A stretch of DNA of 64,000 nt, taken from Silvimonas soli. GTDB lineage: Bacteria > Pseudomonadota > Gammaproteobacteria > Burkholderiales > Chitinibacteraceae. The notes beneath the pieces are model-generated. The model made no database searches. It was given only the letters and a program-made list of their open reading frames with translations, and had not been told where the DNA came from. The DNA lies in NCBI RefSeq assembly GCF_030035605.1, contig NZ_CP106736.1, positions 372,001-436,000 of the forward strand, given 5' to 3'. The first letter of the stretch is position 1. Every line of letters starts with the position of its first letter. A program made the position numbers and the translations under genes. This document shows, piece by piece, positions 7,536 to 14,665 of this stretch.

Positions 7536-9187
7536 AAGATGATGATTCCTGGTTCAGCTTCAATTTCACCGGGGAACAGCGCCCGGTTGAGCGCCATGAT
7601 TTCGGCCACAATGCCGTCGATCTTGTCGCGGCTTTTACTCTTGTTCGGTCGATAATTGCCGTTGGTGTCCTGCAGCAGCACCACGTTGCCTGCCATCCAG
7701 CGCAGGACCGGATTTCCTCCGTGGCGATGCTTGCCACTGATCACCAGCGATTCCAGATGTTTGGATGGTGCGGAGAGCATTTGGAAGTTTTGCGGCAGCT
7801 TCACCATGGTGAAGCCTGCATCCTGCAATTCGCTGGCCAGCTTGGCGGTGTTCCATTCGTCGTAGGCCATTTCGCGGATTTCAAAGCGGTCTGCGTCGGC
7901 AATGGCCTGCAGCCTGATGGCTTCCTGATCCACTACGTTGCCAGGTGTGGCGATGATCCAGCCTTGCTCGACCCACAGGCGGTACGGCACGCGATCTTTC
8001 TTTTCGCGTCGGGCGATGTTTTCTTCAGGTACAAAAAAGCGCGGTAACGCCACCCATTCGGATGACCCGGCCTGCGGCGGGAAAACGTACACCAGCGCAG
8101 TGATATCGGTCGTGGTAGACACATCCAGCCCGGCATAGCAGTACAAGCCCAGCAGATGGCTTTCATCAATCGGCGCGTTGCCCAGATCCCAGTCATCCAG
8201 CGACAGCCACGCTTGCGACTGTTGGGTCCAGATGTTCAGGCGTTTGGTCAGGAAATTGACCAGCGCAGCCGGAACTGCCGCCGCCTTGCGGGCGGCATCG
8301 CGCAGCTGGTCAAGACTGACCGAGACGCCCAAGTTTGGGTTGGCCTTGATCCACTTCGATTCGTCGCGCCAGTCGTCTTCCGTATCCAGCGAGTAAATCA
8401 CCCCGCCGTAACTGTCGTCGATTTCCGTGCCTTCCAGAATGCGGGCCAGGTAGTCACGTTGCTCGAGGCAGATACTGCCCTCGATGTTGAACCCTGCCGT
8501 GGTGATGGCGTACATCAGCGAATTGCGCCGCGCGCCAACTGCGGTTTCGATCACGTCCCACAGATCGCGGGTCGGGTGGGCGTGCAATTCATCCATGATC
8601 GCGCCGTGGACGTTCAAGCCATCTTGCGTTTTGGCGTCGGCGCCCAGCGGCACGTACTTGTTTGAGGTGCCCCGGATATACATGCGGTTGTTCTGGATGC
8701 TGATCAGCTGGCGCAAGCCGGGCGATTGCCGGACCATCATTTCTGCCTCGGCGTGGGTAATCTTCGCCTGGTCCAGTTTGGTGGCAGCGGTGTAGACCTC
8801 GGCACCAGGTTCTTTATCCATGGCGAAGAGATAAATACCGACCCCGGCCAGCTTGGTGGACTTGCCGTTCTTGCGTGCCACCTCTTCGTACCAGGTGCGA
8901 AAGCGACGGCGACCGTCCACGCGGCGCCATCCGAAGCACACGGCCAGCCAGAATTGTTGCCAGCCCATTAACTCAATGGGTTTGCCGCCCCATTCGCCCT
9001 TGGATTGCCGGAAGTGGGAAAAAGCGTCGATCACGTGTTGGGCGTGATCGATACGAAAGACCAGATCGCGCTGGCCCGCTTCGCGCAGATCGCGGTAGTG
9101 GCGTTCTACGGCAAGGCGCGTATAGCGACTTGCAACGATTCGCCCTTCCAGCACGTCCAGGCCGTACTGGTCCCACGCCTGCAACAC
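7532..9187 (-). CDS. phage terminase large subunit
   Basis: The packaging motor ATPase and nuclease that drives DNA into the portal. Seen: an N-terminal GWQQFWLAVCFGWRR segment, the ATPase P-loop-like region YEEVARKNGKSTKLAG, the Walker B-type GAIMDELHAH, and C-terminal nuclease signatures YAGLDVSTTTDITALV and FEIREMAYDEWN. I start it at the GTG at 9187 (VLQAWDQYGLDVLEG), because the extension to an ATG at 9292 does not resemble the family and would overlap terS by 91 bases; this choice is uncertain. It ends in an ATGA overlap with the portal gene. Confidence 0.93.
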   Translation of the reverse strand: MLQAWDQYGLDVLEGRIVASRYTRLAVERHYRDLREAGQRDLVFRIDHAQHVIDAFSHFRQSKGEWGGKPIELMGWQQFWLAVCFGWRRVDGRRRFRTWYEEVARKNGKSTKLAGVGIYLFAMDKEPGAEVYTAATKLDQAKITHAEAEMMVRQSPGLRQLISIQNNRMYIRGTSNKYVPLGADAKTQDGLNVHGAIMDELHAHPTRDLWDVIETAVGARRNSLMYAITTAGFNIEGSICLEQRDYLARILEGTEIDDSYGGVIYSLDTEDDWRDESKWIKANPNLGVSVSLDQLRDAARKAAAVPAALVNFLTKRLNIWTQQSQAWLSLDDWDLGNAPIDESHLLGLYCYAGLDVSTTTDITALVYVFPPQAGSSEWVALPRFFVPEENIARREKKDRVPYRLWVEQGWIIATPGNVVDQEAIRLQAIADADRFEIREMAYDEWNTAKLASELQDAGFTMVKLPQNFQMLSAPSKHLESLVISGKHRHGGNPVLRWMAGNVVLLQDTNGNYRPNKSKSRDKIDGIVAEIMALNRALFPGEIEAEPGIIIL

Positions 9188-9201
9188 ATATCCGGCAGGG
9201 A

Positions 9202-10020
9202 TCAATCCAGCCGGTCCCCGACAAAGGCCAGGATTTCCAGCAATTCCACCCCCGCTATCCTCCCCTTGCTGATCGCTTTGTTTTTGGCGCATGAATAAAC
9301 CGTCATCCCGTTTTTCTTGAGCAGTTCGCGGATCTGTTTGGCGATCTTTGCCCGGTTGTAGCTGGCGCTCACTTCATAGGTTCGGCCAGTCGCATACGAC
9401 ACCGCGAAGTGCTTGCCGCCGTTATCCTCGATCCACTTTTTGCAGTCGTACCAGTCGCTGACTGCAGCGCAGAGCAGGCCCAGTGAGATGCCCGCCGTGG
9501 CAAAGTCAAAGCCCGACCCTTCTAGTTGCGCCACCATTTCGCGCCAGATCGCGCGCTCGGTTTTGGTCAGGGACCACGGCGGCGTTTCAGCTGACCGGTT
9601 GCCGGTTACTACGTCGGTGGCAGCATCGAACGGGCTGAACAAGTCACCTTGACCAAGCTGGTCCAGCGCGCGGATGTGTGCGGCGGATATGACCGTCAGC
9701 CCGGACTGCTCAAGGTCTTTGATCACTTCTGCACGGGCACGGCGTTCCGCCAACGACTCGTCTGATTCAAGCGAACCTTTGTTGCTGTCAATCTCGTAGC
9801 GCTTGCCTGCCTTGGCGATGGCGTCCATGTGTTTACGCCAGCTGTCGATCTTGTCCGACAGTAGAGCCAGGGACATGAGCGCCGGGCCGTAGTCGAGGCG
9901 CGCTGTACTGAGCGCAGTCAGCAGATAGCGCCAGGCTTTTTTTGCGCCGGGCGTTTTGAGCATGGCCGGTGGACGCGGAATCGCCACGAGCCCGCCCGCT
10001 GTTGCGGTTTGCGTGGCCAT
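9202..10020 (-). CDS. terminase small subunit-like protein with a duplicated P27-type domain
   Basis: A 272-residue protein just upstream of terL, in the place of the DNA-recognition small subunit. Two halves align by eye. Residues about 29-113 (W..L..A..DY....L.LL...I..W, ending LEQSGLTVIS) match about 159-244 (W..M.....FDFA...LGLL...SDW, ending LLKKNGMTVYS). Each resembles the C-terminal P27-family terminase domain. The start is the ATG at 10020, preceded by AAGGA; the ATG at 10038 lacks a good site. Family members are usually about half this length, so an internal duplication is likely. Family assignment is moderate. Confidence 0.7.
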   Translation of the reverse strand: MATQTATAGGLVAIPRPPAMLKTPGAKKAWRYLLTALSTARLDYGPALMSLALLSDKIDSWRKHMDAIAKAGKRYEIDSNKGSLESDESLAERRARAEVIKDLEQSGLTVISAAHIRALDQLGQGDLFSPFDAATDVVTGNRSAETPPWSLTKTERAIWREMVAQLEGSGFDFATAGISLGLLCAAVSDWYDCKKWIEDNGGKHFAVSYATGRTYEVSASYNRAKIAKQIRELLKKNGMTVYSCAKNKAISKGRIAGVELLEILAFVGDRLD

Positions 10021-10210
10021 GGTGGCGTCCTTGTGCATGCGGGAACTTGAAAAAGAAATATGAGGCTGAAACAGTCGCCTATGGCTGATCCATACCCCCC
10101 CCTATGATTTCGAGGGAATTGTATTTGCACGGCTGGGCATACGGTGTCGGACGGTCGACCTCTCGACTTTTTGGCCCCCCCTCACACCCGCATCGGAGTG
10201 AAAGATGCGG
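10021..10210. other. gap between terS and HNH gene; candidate cos region
   Basis: 190 bases without a gene. It contains two C7 runs (near 10096 and 10175), an 8-base palindrome GGTCGACC (10153-10160), and a hairpin with arms CCGCATC/GATGCGG (10188-10210) right after the HNH stop. In HK97-type phages the cohesive end site lies between the HNH gene and terS, so this is the natural place for cos. No overhang can be assigned from sequence alone. Confidence 0.4.
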
Positions 10211-10639
10211 TCAACGCACGCGCATGATGGTCAGGCCGGGCCGCAGTACCAACTCAGTTCCCTGCTGTTCGGTGGCTGGCCCATGGCCAAAGCCGCCGTC
10301 TTCGGTCGCCGTCTTGCGATCATGGTGTGATTTACACAATGATTGCCAATTGTCCCTATCCCAAAACAATGCCATGTCGCCCTTATGCGGTTTGATATGG
10401 TCGACCACTGTCGCGGCTATCAGTACGCCTTGCTGTTCGCACTCAACGCAGAGCGGATGCTTTCGCAGCCAAGCAGCGCGTGCCTTTCTCCACGCGGTGC
10501 CATACCCACGTTTCGCCGATGAGCCACGTTGCGCATCGTAGGTCTGCGCGGGCATTGGCCGGTGTTGGTCGCAGTAGCCACCAGTGACTAGCGCACCGCA
10601 ACCCGGTGCCCGGCAGGGTTTGAGCGAAGCGGAAGGCAT
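10211..10639 (-). CDS. HNH endonuclease (packaging-associated)
   Basis: A 142-residue protein with two zinc-binding cysteine pairs (CRAPGC near the N-terminus, then CVECEQQG) and an HNH core: DHIKPHKGD, the NWQSLCKSHHDRKTA segment and conserved His/Asn residues. HNH proteins next to terS in HK97-like phages assist the terminase in specific cos cleavage; that role is inferred from position. The ATG at 10639 directly abuts the stop of the upstream 44-residue ORF, so the two are probably translated together. Confidence 0.9.
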   Translation of the reverse strand: MPSASLKPCRAPGCGALVTGGYCDQHRPMPAQTYDAQRGSSAKRGYGTAWRKARAAWLRKHPLCVECEQQGVLIAATVVDHIKPHKGDMALFWDRDNWQSLCKSHHDRKTATEDGGFGHGPATEQQGTELVLRPGLTIMRVR

Positions 10640-10774
10640 TCACACCACCAACAGCGCACGCGCTGCCAACAAACTTTCGGCAGTGCATTGCTTCAACACT
10701 TCGGCACCTGCAGGTAGATGGTCATCGATCACCAGCCGACCACTGACCAACACAAAAAGGTAGTAGGTCTTCAT
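10640..10774 (-). CDS. tiny phage ORF, 44 residues, unknown function
   Basis: A 44-residue reading frame starting MKTYYLFVLVSGRLVIDDH and ending ARALLVV. GGAG six bases before the ATG at 10774 is a good ribosome binding site, and the stop abuts the HNH start (TGAATG). This argues for a genuine small gene or leader coupling HNH translation. The N-terminus is hydrophobic, but the protein has no clear membrane span. It is the first gene of the late operon after the tandem terminators. Confidence 0.65.
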   Translation of the reverse strand: MKTYYLFVLVSGRLVIDDHLPAGAEVLKQCTAESLLAARALLVV

Positions 10775-10794
10775 GTCGGGCTCCAGAAACGACA

Positions 10795-10847
10795 AAACCC
10801 GCACAGGTGGCGGGTTTCAGATGTGACAAAGCCCGCACGTGGCGGGC
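10795..10847 (-). terminator. tandem terminator-like hairpins between the Q-like gene and the late operon
   Basis: On the minus strand the first stem is GCCCGC-CACGT-GCGGGC with U3 (10831-10847). The second is AAACCCGC-CACCTGT-GCGGGTTT with U4 (10795-10817). They lie between the end of the Q-like gene and the first late gene, where lambdoid phages place tR'. Confidence 0.65.
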
Positions 10848-10905
10848 CTGTTTGGTTCGGTGTGTAGTCGCTAGACGCAGCTACAAACACTTAACGCTTT
10901 TTAGA

Positions 10906-11355
10906 CTAAACAGTGCGGGCAAGACCCGTCAACACTTTTTTGCGGACGGGCACCATTGCATGCAACCCCGAACGGACCGTAGCCCGTCGGGAGGCCAGTT
11001 GCGGCACATCATCAATGCCAACCTGCAACGCTTCCATCACCAGTTTGTGAGCGGCACTCAGTCGGTCGAAATAGGTACGGCGGGCACACTGGCAGTCCCG
11101 AACTTTCTGCTCTACCGTACCACGCCCGAGATAGCACACACGCACCGCCCGGTTCAGTGTTTCCGGCAGCGCACACACGATCTGGTCAAGTTCCGTCATT
11201 TCATCATCAACATCCAGTGGCACCCCGGCAAAGGCGCCGCCGTTGGTTGCGGCCAGCATCGCCAACTGGCTATTGCCCCAGCCGATACCACCATCCGAAT
11301 TACGTACTGACCACATAGCCCAAGCATTCAATTTGTCGTTGATGTGTGTAATCAC
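10906..11355 (-). CDS. Q-like late gene regulator with sigma-region-4-like helix-turn-helix
   Basis: A 149-residue protein starting at a GTG at 11355 with AAGGGA upstream; the longer frame from 11535 crosses the 9-mer repeats. The C-terminal half reads LDQIVCALPETLNRAVRVCY, then GTVEQKVRDCQCARRTYFDR and LSAAHKLVMEAL, a pattern like sigma-70 region 4 or ArpU/antiterminator-Q proteins. The N-terminal half (HINDKLNAWAMWSVRNSDGG) is typical of phage proteins placed just before the packaging genes. Tandem terminators follow at once, and further terminators sit inside the late operon. I infer a late antiterminator or activator; DNA or polymerase binding is not proven. Confidence 0.65.
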   Translation of the reverse strand: MITHINDKLNAWAMWSVRNSDGGIGWGNSQLAMLAATNGGAFAGVPLDVDDEMTELDQIVCALPETLNRAVRVCYLGRGTVEQKVRDCQCARRTYFDRLSAAHKLVMEALQVGIDDVPQLASRRATVRSGLHAMVPVRKKVLTGLARTV

Positions 11356-11470
11356 GTTGGCTTCCCTTAATCCGGTTTTGACAACGCAATTATACGGGAA
11401 AACCCTAATAAACAAGGTCAGCCCGTCAATCTTGCCGGACATAAAGAACGCCAATGCCGATTGAACAAAA

Positions 11471-11582
11471 TGTTCCCACTGTTCCCAAAAGAAAAAGCAC
11501 ATTTTCAGAAATTGGGAACAGCGCAAACCCAGCACCAGAGCGGGTTTCAGCGACTTGTTCCCAATGTTCCCATTGTTCCCAC
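11471..11582 (+). repeat. array of TGTTCCCAN 9-mers, left arm
   Basis: Direct copies of TGTTCCCA plus one base occur at 11471-11479, 11480-11488, 11556-11564, 11565-11573 and 11574-11582, with inverted copies at 11512-11520 and 11683-11690. The last three direct copies are strictly tandem with a 9-base period. The segment, including the spacer with GGGTTTCAGCGAC, recurs inverted at 11902-12013. Confidence 0.85.
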
Positions 11583-11901
11583 AAAAAAACAGAGGGTTTC
11601 AGGGTTATGTACCCGGATTCCCACTCAGACCCCCTATAACTCTCAAAAATAAGAATAGAGGGGTACTTAGGAGATAATCAAATGGGAACAAAATCCGTAA
11701 CTCGCTGAATCATATAAAATTGTAAATCCCGCTAAATGCAATTAAAGGCAAAATCCGCGCCGCTAATTACTCTTGCCGGATACCAAAGCGCGCCACCCGA
11801 TACGCGTTAAATAGACCCCTTCTACCGCTGGACGGGAACCCCTCGCCCTCACCGAGCCAATCTGAAACGGGTGTACCGCCACCAAACCGCCTGTTTTTTG
11901 C

Positions 11902-12013
11902 TGGGAACACTGGGAACATTGGGAACAACTTGCTGAAACCCGTGCCGTTGCTGGGTTCTAGCTGTTTCCACTTTTGGAAAATATGGTTTTCCGCCTGGGA
12001 ACACTGGGAACAA
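11902..12013 (-). repeat. array of TGTTCCCAN 9-mers, inverted right arm
   Basis: Copies of TGGGAACAN lie at 11902-11910, 11911-11919, 11920-11928, 11996-12004 and 12005-12013: a tandem triplet and a tandem pair, mirroring the left arm. The spacer between triplet and pair also matches the left arm (GGGTTTCAGCAAG against GGGTTTCAGCGAC). The two arms are therefore diverged inverted copies of one unit of roughly 110-130 bases. Confidence 0.85.
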
Positions 12014-12258
12014 AACCCCGTAAACCACAACCGCAAAAAATAGCCCTGCCGGGCACCCAAGCGCGCCATACGGCGCGCTAATCTCACTCTCGAACCCCAA
12101 GGACAATAAGCAGTGGCACGCCCTGCCCTTGCCAGCGCCGCCCCTGGCCACTGCCCCACGCCCAGCCATACGCAGCCGAGAAACCAGCCAAGCGGCATCT
12201 CCAGCGCGCCTCCAAGCCCACCGCTTGCGACTCTGGCCACAATGCGTGCCACGGTCAT

Positions 12259-12287
12259 AAAAAAAGGCGCGAATCGCGCCCTTTTTT
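12259..12287. terminator. bidirectional intrinsic terminator after the three-gene cassette
   Basis: Stem GGCGCG/CGCGCC with an AAT loop, flanked by A7 on one side and T6 on the other, so it can work on both strands. It lies about 50 bases after the stop of the last cassette gene (12339) and isolates the cassette from the repeat region. Confidence 0.8.
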
Positions 12288-12338
12288 GTAGCCGCAAATA
12301 TCAGGCTACACTGTCGAAATTAAAAACCCCTTGATAGG

Positions 12339-12833
12339 CTATGCAACGGCCAAATTTTTAGCGATGTCTGCATGCAATTCGTCGGCACTAAATTCGTTGC
12401 TCTGAATTGCACCTAACAGCATTCTTTTACACGCGTCACGGGTAAGTCGTACTGCCTTCTTGTTGACAATGTGCTCTTGAATGATTTGCGCAACCACCTT
12501 CAAACTATCCAGATCCAGATCGTGGATATCGCGATGGAGCGCCTTCAGGCTTTCCGGCCCAAGCGTGGGCAAAGTTGAAACAACTTTCAACCCAGCGTCC
12601 TGAATCTCGGCGATAGGCAATATCACGAAGTCGACCGTCGCAAGCTTGTTCATTGCCGCCAACATTGCCAGCTTAGCCTTCGCAATGTCTGCCTCGTTTT
12701 CTGCAAACCAAACTGATAGCTCGCTACCGTTGGGACGAATACAACTAGCGACCACGTCCGCCTTGATTCGACTTCCGGCAATGTCTGAACCATTCCAGCG
12801 GGATCGCTCAATCTTCCGGACCAAATAACTCAT
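12339..12833 (-). CDS. cassette gene 3, unknown function, 164 residues
   Basis: A soluble-looking protein starting MSYLVRKIERSRWNGSDIAG, with SELSVWFAENEADIAKAKLA in the first half and mostly helical sequence after it. I do not recognise a domain family with confidence. The SYLVRKI..SRW and LSVW..EN patterns suggest a conserved N-terminal module. Its ATG overlaps the stop of the middle gene (ATGA), with GGAG upstream, so the two are co-translated. Base composition is visibly more AT-rich than the flanking phage genes, consistent with recent acquisition. A defence or host-benefit role is inference only. Confidence 0.7.
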   Translation of the reverse strand: MSYLVRKIERSRWNGSDIAGSRIKADVVASCIRPNGSELSVWFAENEADIAKAKLAMLAAMNKLATVDFVILPIAEIQDAGLKVVSTLPTLGPESLKALHRDIHDLDLDSLKVVAQIIQEHIVNKKAVRLTRDACKRMLLGAIQSNEFSADELHADIAKNLAVA

Positions 12834-13615
12834 GCATCTCCACCCAAGTCGGAAATGACCTGCTTACGATAGTCGTCTAACCAAGCCCAAGGACAATCCA
12901 CTGTTGCCAAAATTTTGGCACCTTCCCTGTGTCCCCAAGTCTCATAAACGCGAATCGCAGCTTCTTTTACTTCCGCGGCGGGATTCATCATCGCTGCAAG
13001 TGCAACAACCTGCCCATATGGCTGTGTGGTCTCATACCCTAACGACGCTACAGCGTTTAATAATGCCAACATTACCCCAGAATCCTCCCACACTGCCAAG
13101 AAGGTGTTCTGTATAACCTCGCCAATGAATCCCGGGCACTCTGTCGCAAATTGCAATAAATGTCGCTCTGAGGGAGAGGTATAACCATATTCAAAATATT
13201 CTGACCGAGCCAGATCCAAGAACTTCGCCTGAGCCTCTTCGCAGATTTCGTGTTTACGAGCACCGTCCCCCTTTACATATGTACTAGTCCGACCAACCCC
13301 ATAAAGTAAGGCCGCATTTGTGGAGTAAGAACCAGAGCCGGAGACCCAAGGGTCTGTACTTGTTGACGGCCACAAAATGGGTTGCTGCAGGTGCGACATA
13401 CCGTATGCATTAGTCCCACTATCCTCACTAGGTAGGGTCGTACTTGTGGAGTAAGAATTAGAACTGGAGACCAAAAAGTCTGTAATGGCAGGCGACCGCC
13501 CTACAGGCTGGTGCAGGTGCGGCATACCAAGCGCATGTCCCGACGCGAGCTGGAAACTAGTCCCAAGGTGCGAAATGTTCAGCGCTTGCTTATCGACAGT
13601 GACGGTGAATTCCAT
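12830..13615 (-). CDS. cassette gene 2, unknown function, tandem repeats plus helical C-terminus
   Basis: 261 residues in two parts. Residues about 29-110 hold two diverged 41-42-residue repeats: GMPHLHQP...TDFLVSSSNSYST and GMSHLQQP...TDPWVSGSGSYST, rich in Ser/Thr/Asn. Residues about 115-261 are helical and look HEAT-like (ERHLLQFATECPGFIGEVIQ, VMLALLNAVASLG, EVKEAAIRVYETWGHREGA). No catalytic motif is evident, so a scaffold or partner-binding role is possible. A G-rich site precedes the ATG at 13615, 14 bases after the upstream gene; the stop overlaps the next ATG. Confidence 0.7.
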   Translation of the reverse strand: MEFTVTVDKQALNISHLGTSFQLASGHALGMPHLHQPVGRSPAITDFLVSSSNSYSTSTTLPSEDSGTNAYGMSHLQQPILWPSTSTDPWVSGSGSYSTNAALLYGVGRTSTYVKGDGARKHEICEEAQAKFLDLARSEYFEYGYTSPSERHLLQFATECPGFIGEVIQNTFLAVWEDSGVMLALLNAVASLGYETTQPYGQVVALAAMMNPAAEVKEAAIRVYETWGHREGAKILATVDCPWAWLDDYRKQVISDLGGDA

Positions 13616-13629
13616 ACACCCCCCAAAAA

Positions 13630-14307
13630 TTAAGCGTTGTCTAGATCAGTCCGCGCAGAAATAATTTGCGAGATAGCATCCAGCGCTCCACGCAAATTTT
13701 GGGCATCAAACCGGGGACTTGTGTTCGAGGGTGTGGTACTAACGTCATGCAACGTTTTAATGCCATGCAAAGGCTGCATGCGGCCGTTGAAAAACATCAT
13801 CAAACCGGATGCTTTGATCGCCTCAAGGCAAACGTTGTATTGCTCCGTCTCGTTGATAACGGGAGTAACCCAACGGGCCATCCACTCTATCGATCTCGCC
13901 CCACTGTGCGGCAACAACTTTTCCCGCATTGCTTCTATCTCGGCCTCAGACATTTCTTCGAGGAGGGTGTCGACTACTAAGGCAACCCGGTTAAACCGAA
14001 GGTTTCCACGTTCCAATTGCTCCACGTTGGTAACCGCATCGTTCACAAATCCTGCGATGTCCACTGTTGGCATCGTAGCTGTGAAATCTATACGATCTGG
14101 AGCAAGCAACATTACTACGTCGTCACCCCTCGTCATACCGATTCTTTGGGCCGTCAATCCAGTCATTAGATCTGGCACCGAAATCACTTGCGGCATAAAC
14201 CCTAATGGAGCAAAAACCGTCATTAACTTAACGATTGTGTCTGGCTCAGCAGGGAAATTAAACGTGCCGAACAAAGCAGCTTGGAACTTAATTACTCTTT
14301 TTTGCAT
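13630..14307 (-). CDS. cassette gene 1, unknown function, 225 residues
   Basis: The first gene of a three-gene operon. The N-terminus MQKRVIKFQAALFGTFNFPA is followed by alternating strands and helices, including DDVVMLLAPDRIDFTAT, a FNRVALVVDTLLEEMS strand-helix unit and EQYNVCLEAIKASGLMMFFN. The general layout recalls the broad TIGR04255-like families found beside defence genes, but I cannot place it there with confidence. There is no strong ribosome binding site before the ATG at 14307. A structured leader of about 350 bases lies upstream. AT-richer than neighbouring phage genes. Confidence 0.68.
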   Translation of the reverse strand: MQKRVIKFQAALFGTFNFPAEPDTIVKLMTVFAPLGFMPQVISVPDLMTGLTAQRIGMTRGDDVVMLLAPDRIDFTATMPTVDIAGFVNDAVTNVEQLERGNLRFNRVALVVDTLLEEMSEAEIEAMREKLLPHSGARSIEWMARWVTPVINETEQYNVCLEAIKASGLMMFFNGRMQPLHGIKTLHDVSTTPSNTSPRFDAQNLRGALDAISQIISARTDLDNA

Positions 14308-14665
14308 GAGTGAGTTGAATCAATAATGTTGCATTAGTCAGAATTGCATCTTGCCCACGGTATACTAGCAGACTTTGCAGCAGTGAAATCTGCGCAGGCG
14401 CCCGATCGCCAAGGGGCAAAGTAAATAGCCACAATCCGTTCGTTACCGGTCAGGTTGAGGCAAGCAACAATGATTTCAACCGCGCTACCCTCCAGCACTT
14501 CGCGAAGTTCGCCAAGTCAGTCCTTGCGAGGGCTTCGGGGGACCTGCTTTCCGAATATTATTTTTAATAAAATCAAATAATTATGGCGAATCCCAAAACC
14601 CAATCCCGCGCATACCCAAATGCCCGGTCATTGCCGGGCACAAAGATCACGCGCGTCACCATGCC
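14308..14665. other. structured leader / intergenic region of the three-gene cassette
   Basis: 358 bases without a gene. It holds a potential three-way junction (14373-14421), a perfect 12-base palindrome ACTTCGCGAAGT near 14498, and a very AT-rich stretch (14560-14582) with runs such as TTATTTTTAATAAAATC that could hold a minus-strand promoter. Strand and function are not settled; a 5' leader, a small RNA or a regulator binding region all fit. Confidence 0.45.
14373..14421. ncRNA. candidate small structured RNA (three-way junction)
   Basis: A closing stem CTTTGC (14373-14378) pairs with GCAAAG (14416-14421). Inside are hairpins GCAG-TGAAAT-CTGC and GGCG-CCCGAT-CGCC. All three helices are perfect, with unpaired linkers A, GCA and AAGGG. 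It lies about 65 bases upstream of the first cassette gene. The short stems could arise by chance, so confidence is low. Confidence 0.35.

Larger units (their letters stand above)
11356..12258. other. repeat-rich non-coding control region, candidate prophage origin
   Basis: About 900 bases with no confident gene. The left part holds TGTTCCCA 9-mers, the middle (11640-11760) is very AT-rich, and the right part holds the same 9-mers inverted. Further right, an AGCGCGCC-GTAT-GGCGCGCT hairpin lies near 12060-12085. Frames of 176 and 106 codons exist on the minus strand (11767-12297 and 11849-12169), but they cross repeats and a terminator and have no ribosome binding site, so I do not call them genes. 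The layout resembles an iteron origin or a regulatory hub. Confidence 0.5.

Noticed and set aside
9188..9292. N-terminal extension of the terminase large subunit to an ATG at 9292
   Set aside because: Gly-rich sequence unlike the family and a 91-base overlap with terS; a GTG at 9187 fits better.
11454..11652. Two short plus-strand frames over the left 9-mer array
   Set aside because: Coding potential comes from the TGTTCCCA repeats (CS and VP dipeptides) and neither has a ribosome binding site.
11767..12297. Minus-strand frame of 176 codons, and an overlapping 106-codon frame, in the repeat region
   Set aside because: The frames cross the 9-mer arrays, the longer start lies inside a terminator, no ribosome binding site is present, and both frames give repeat-derived peptides. 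I recall similar frames in other prophages, but DNA repeats explain them.
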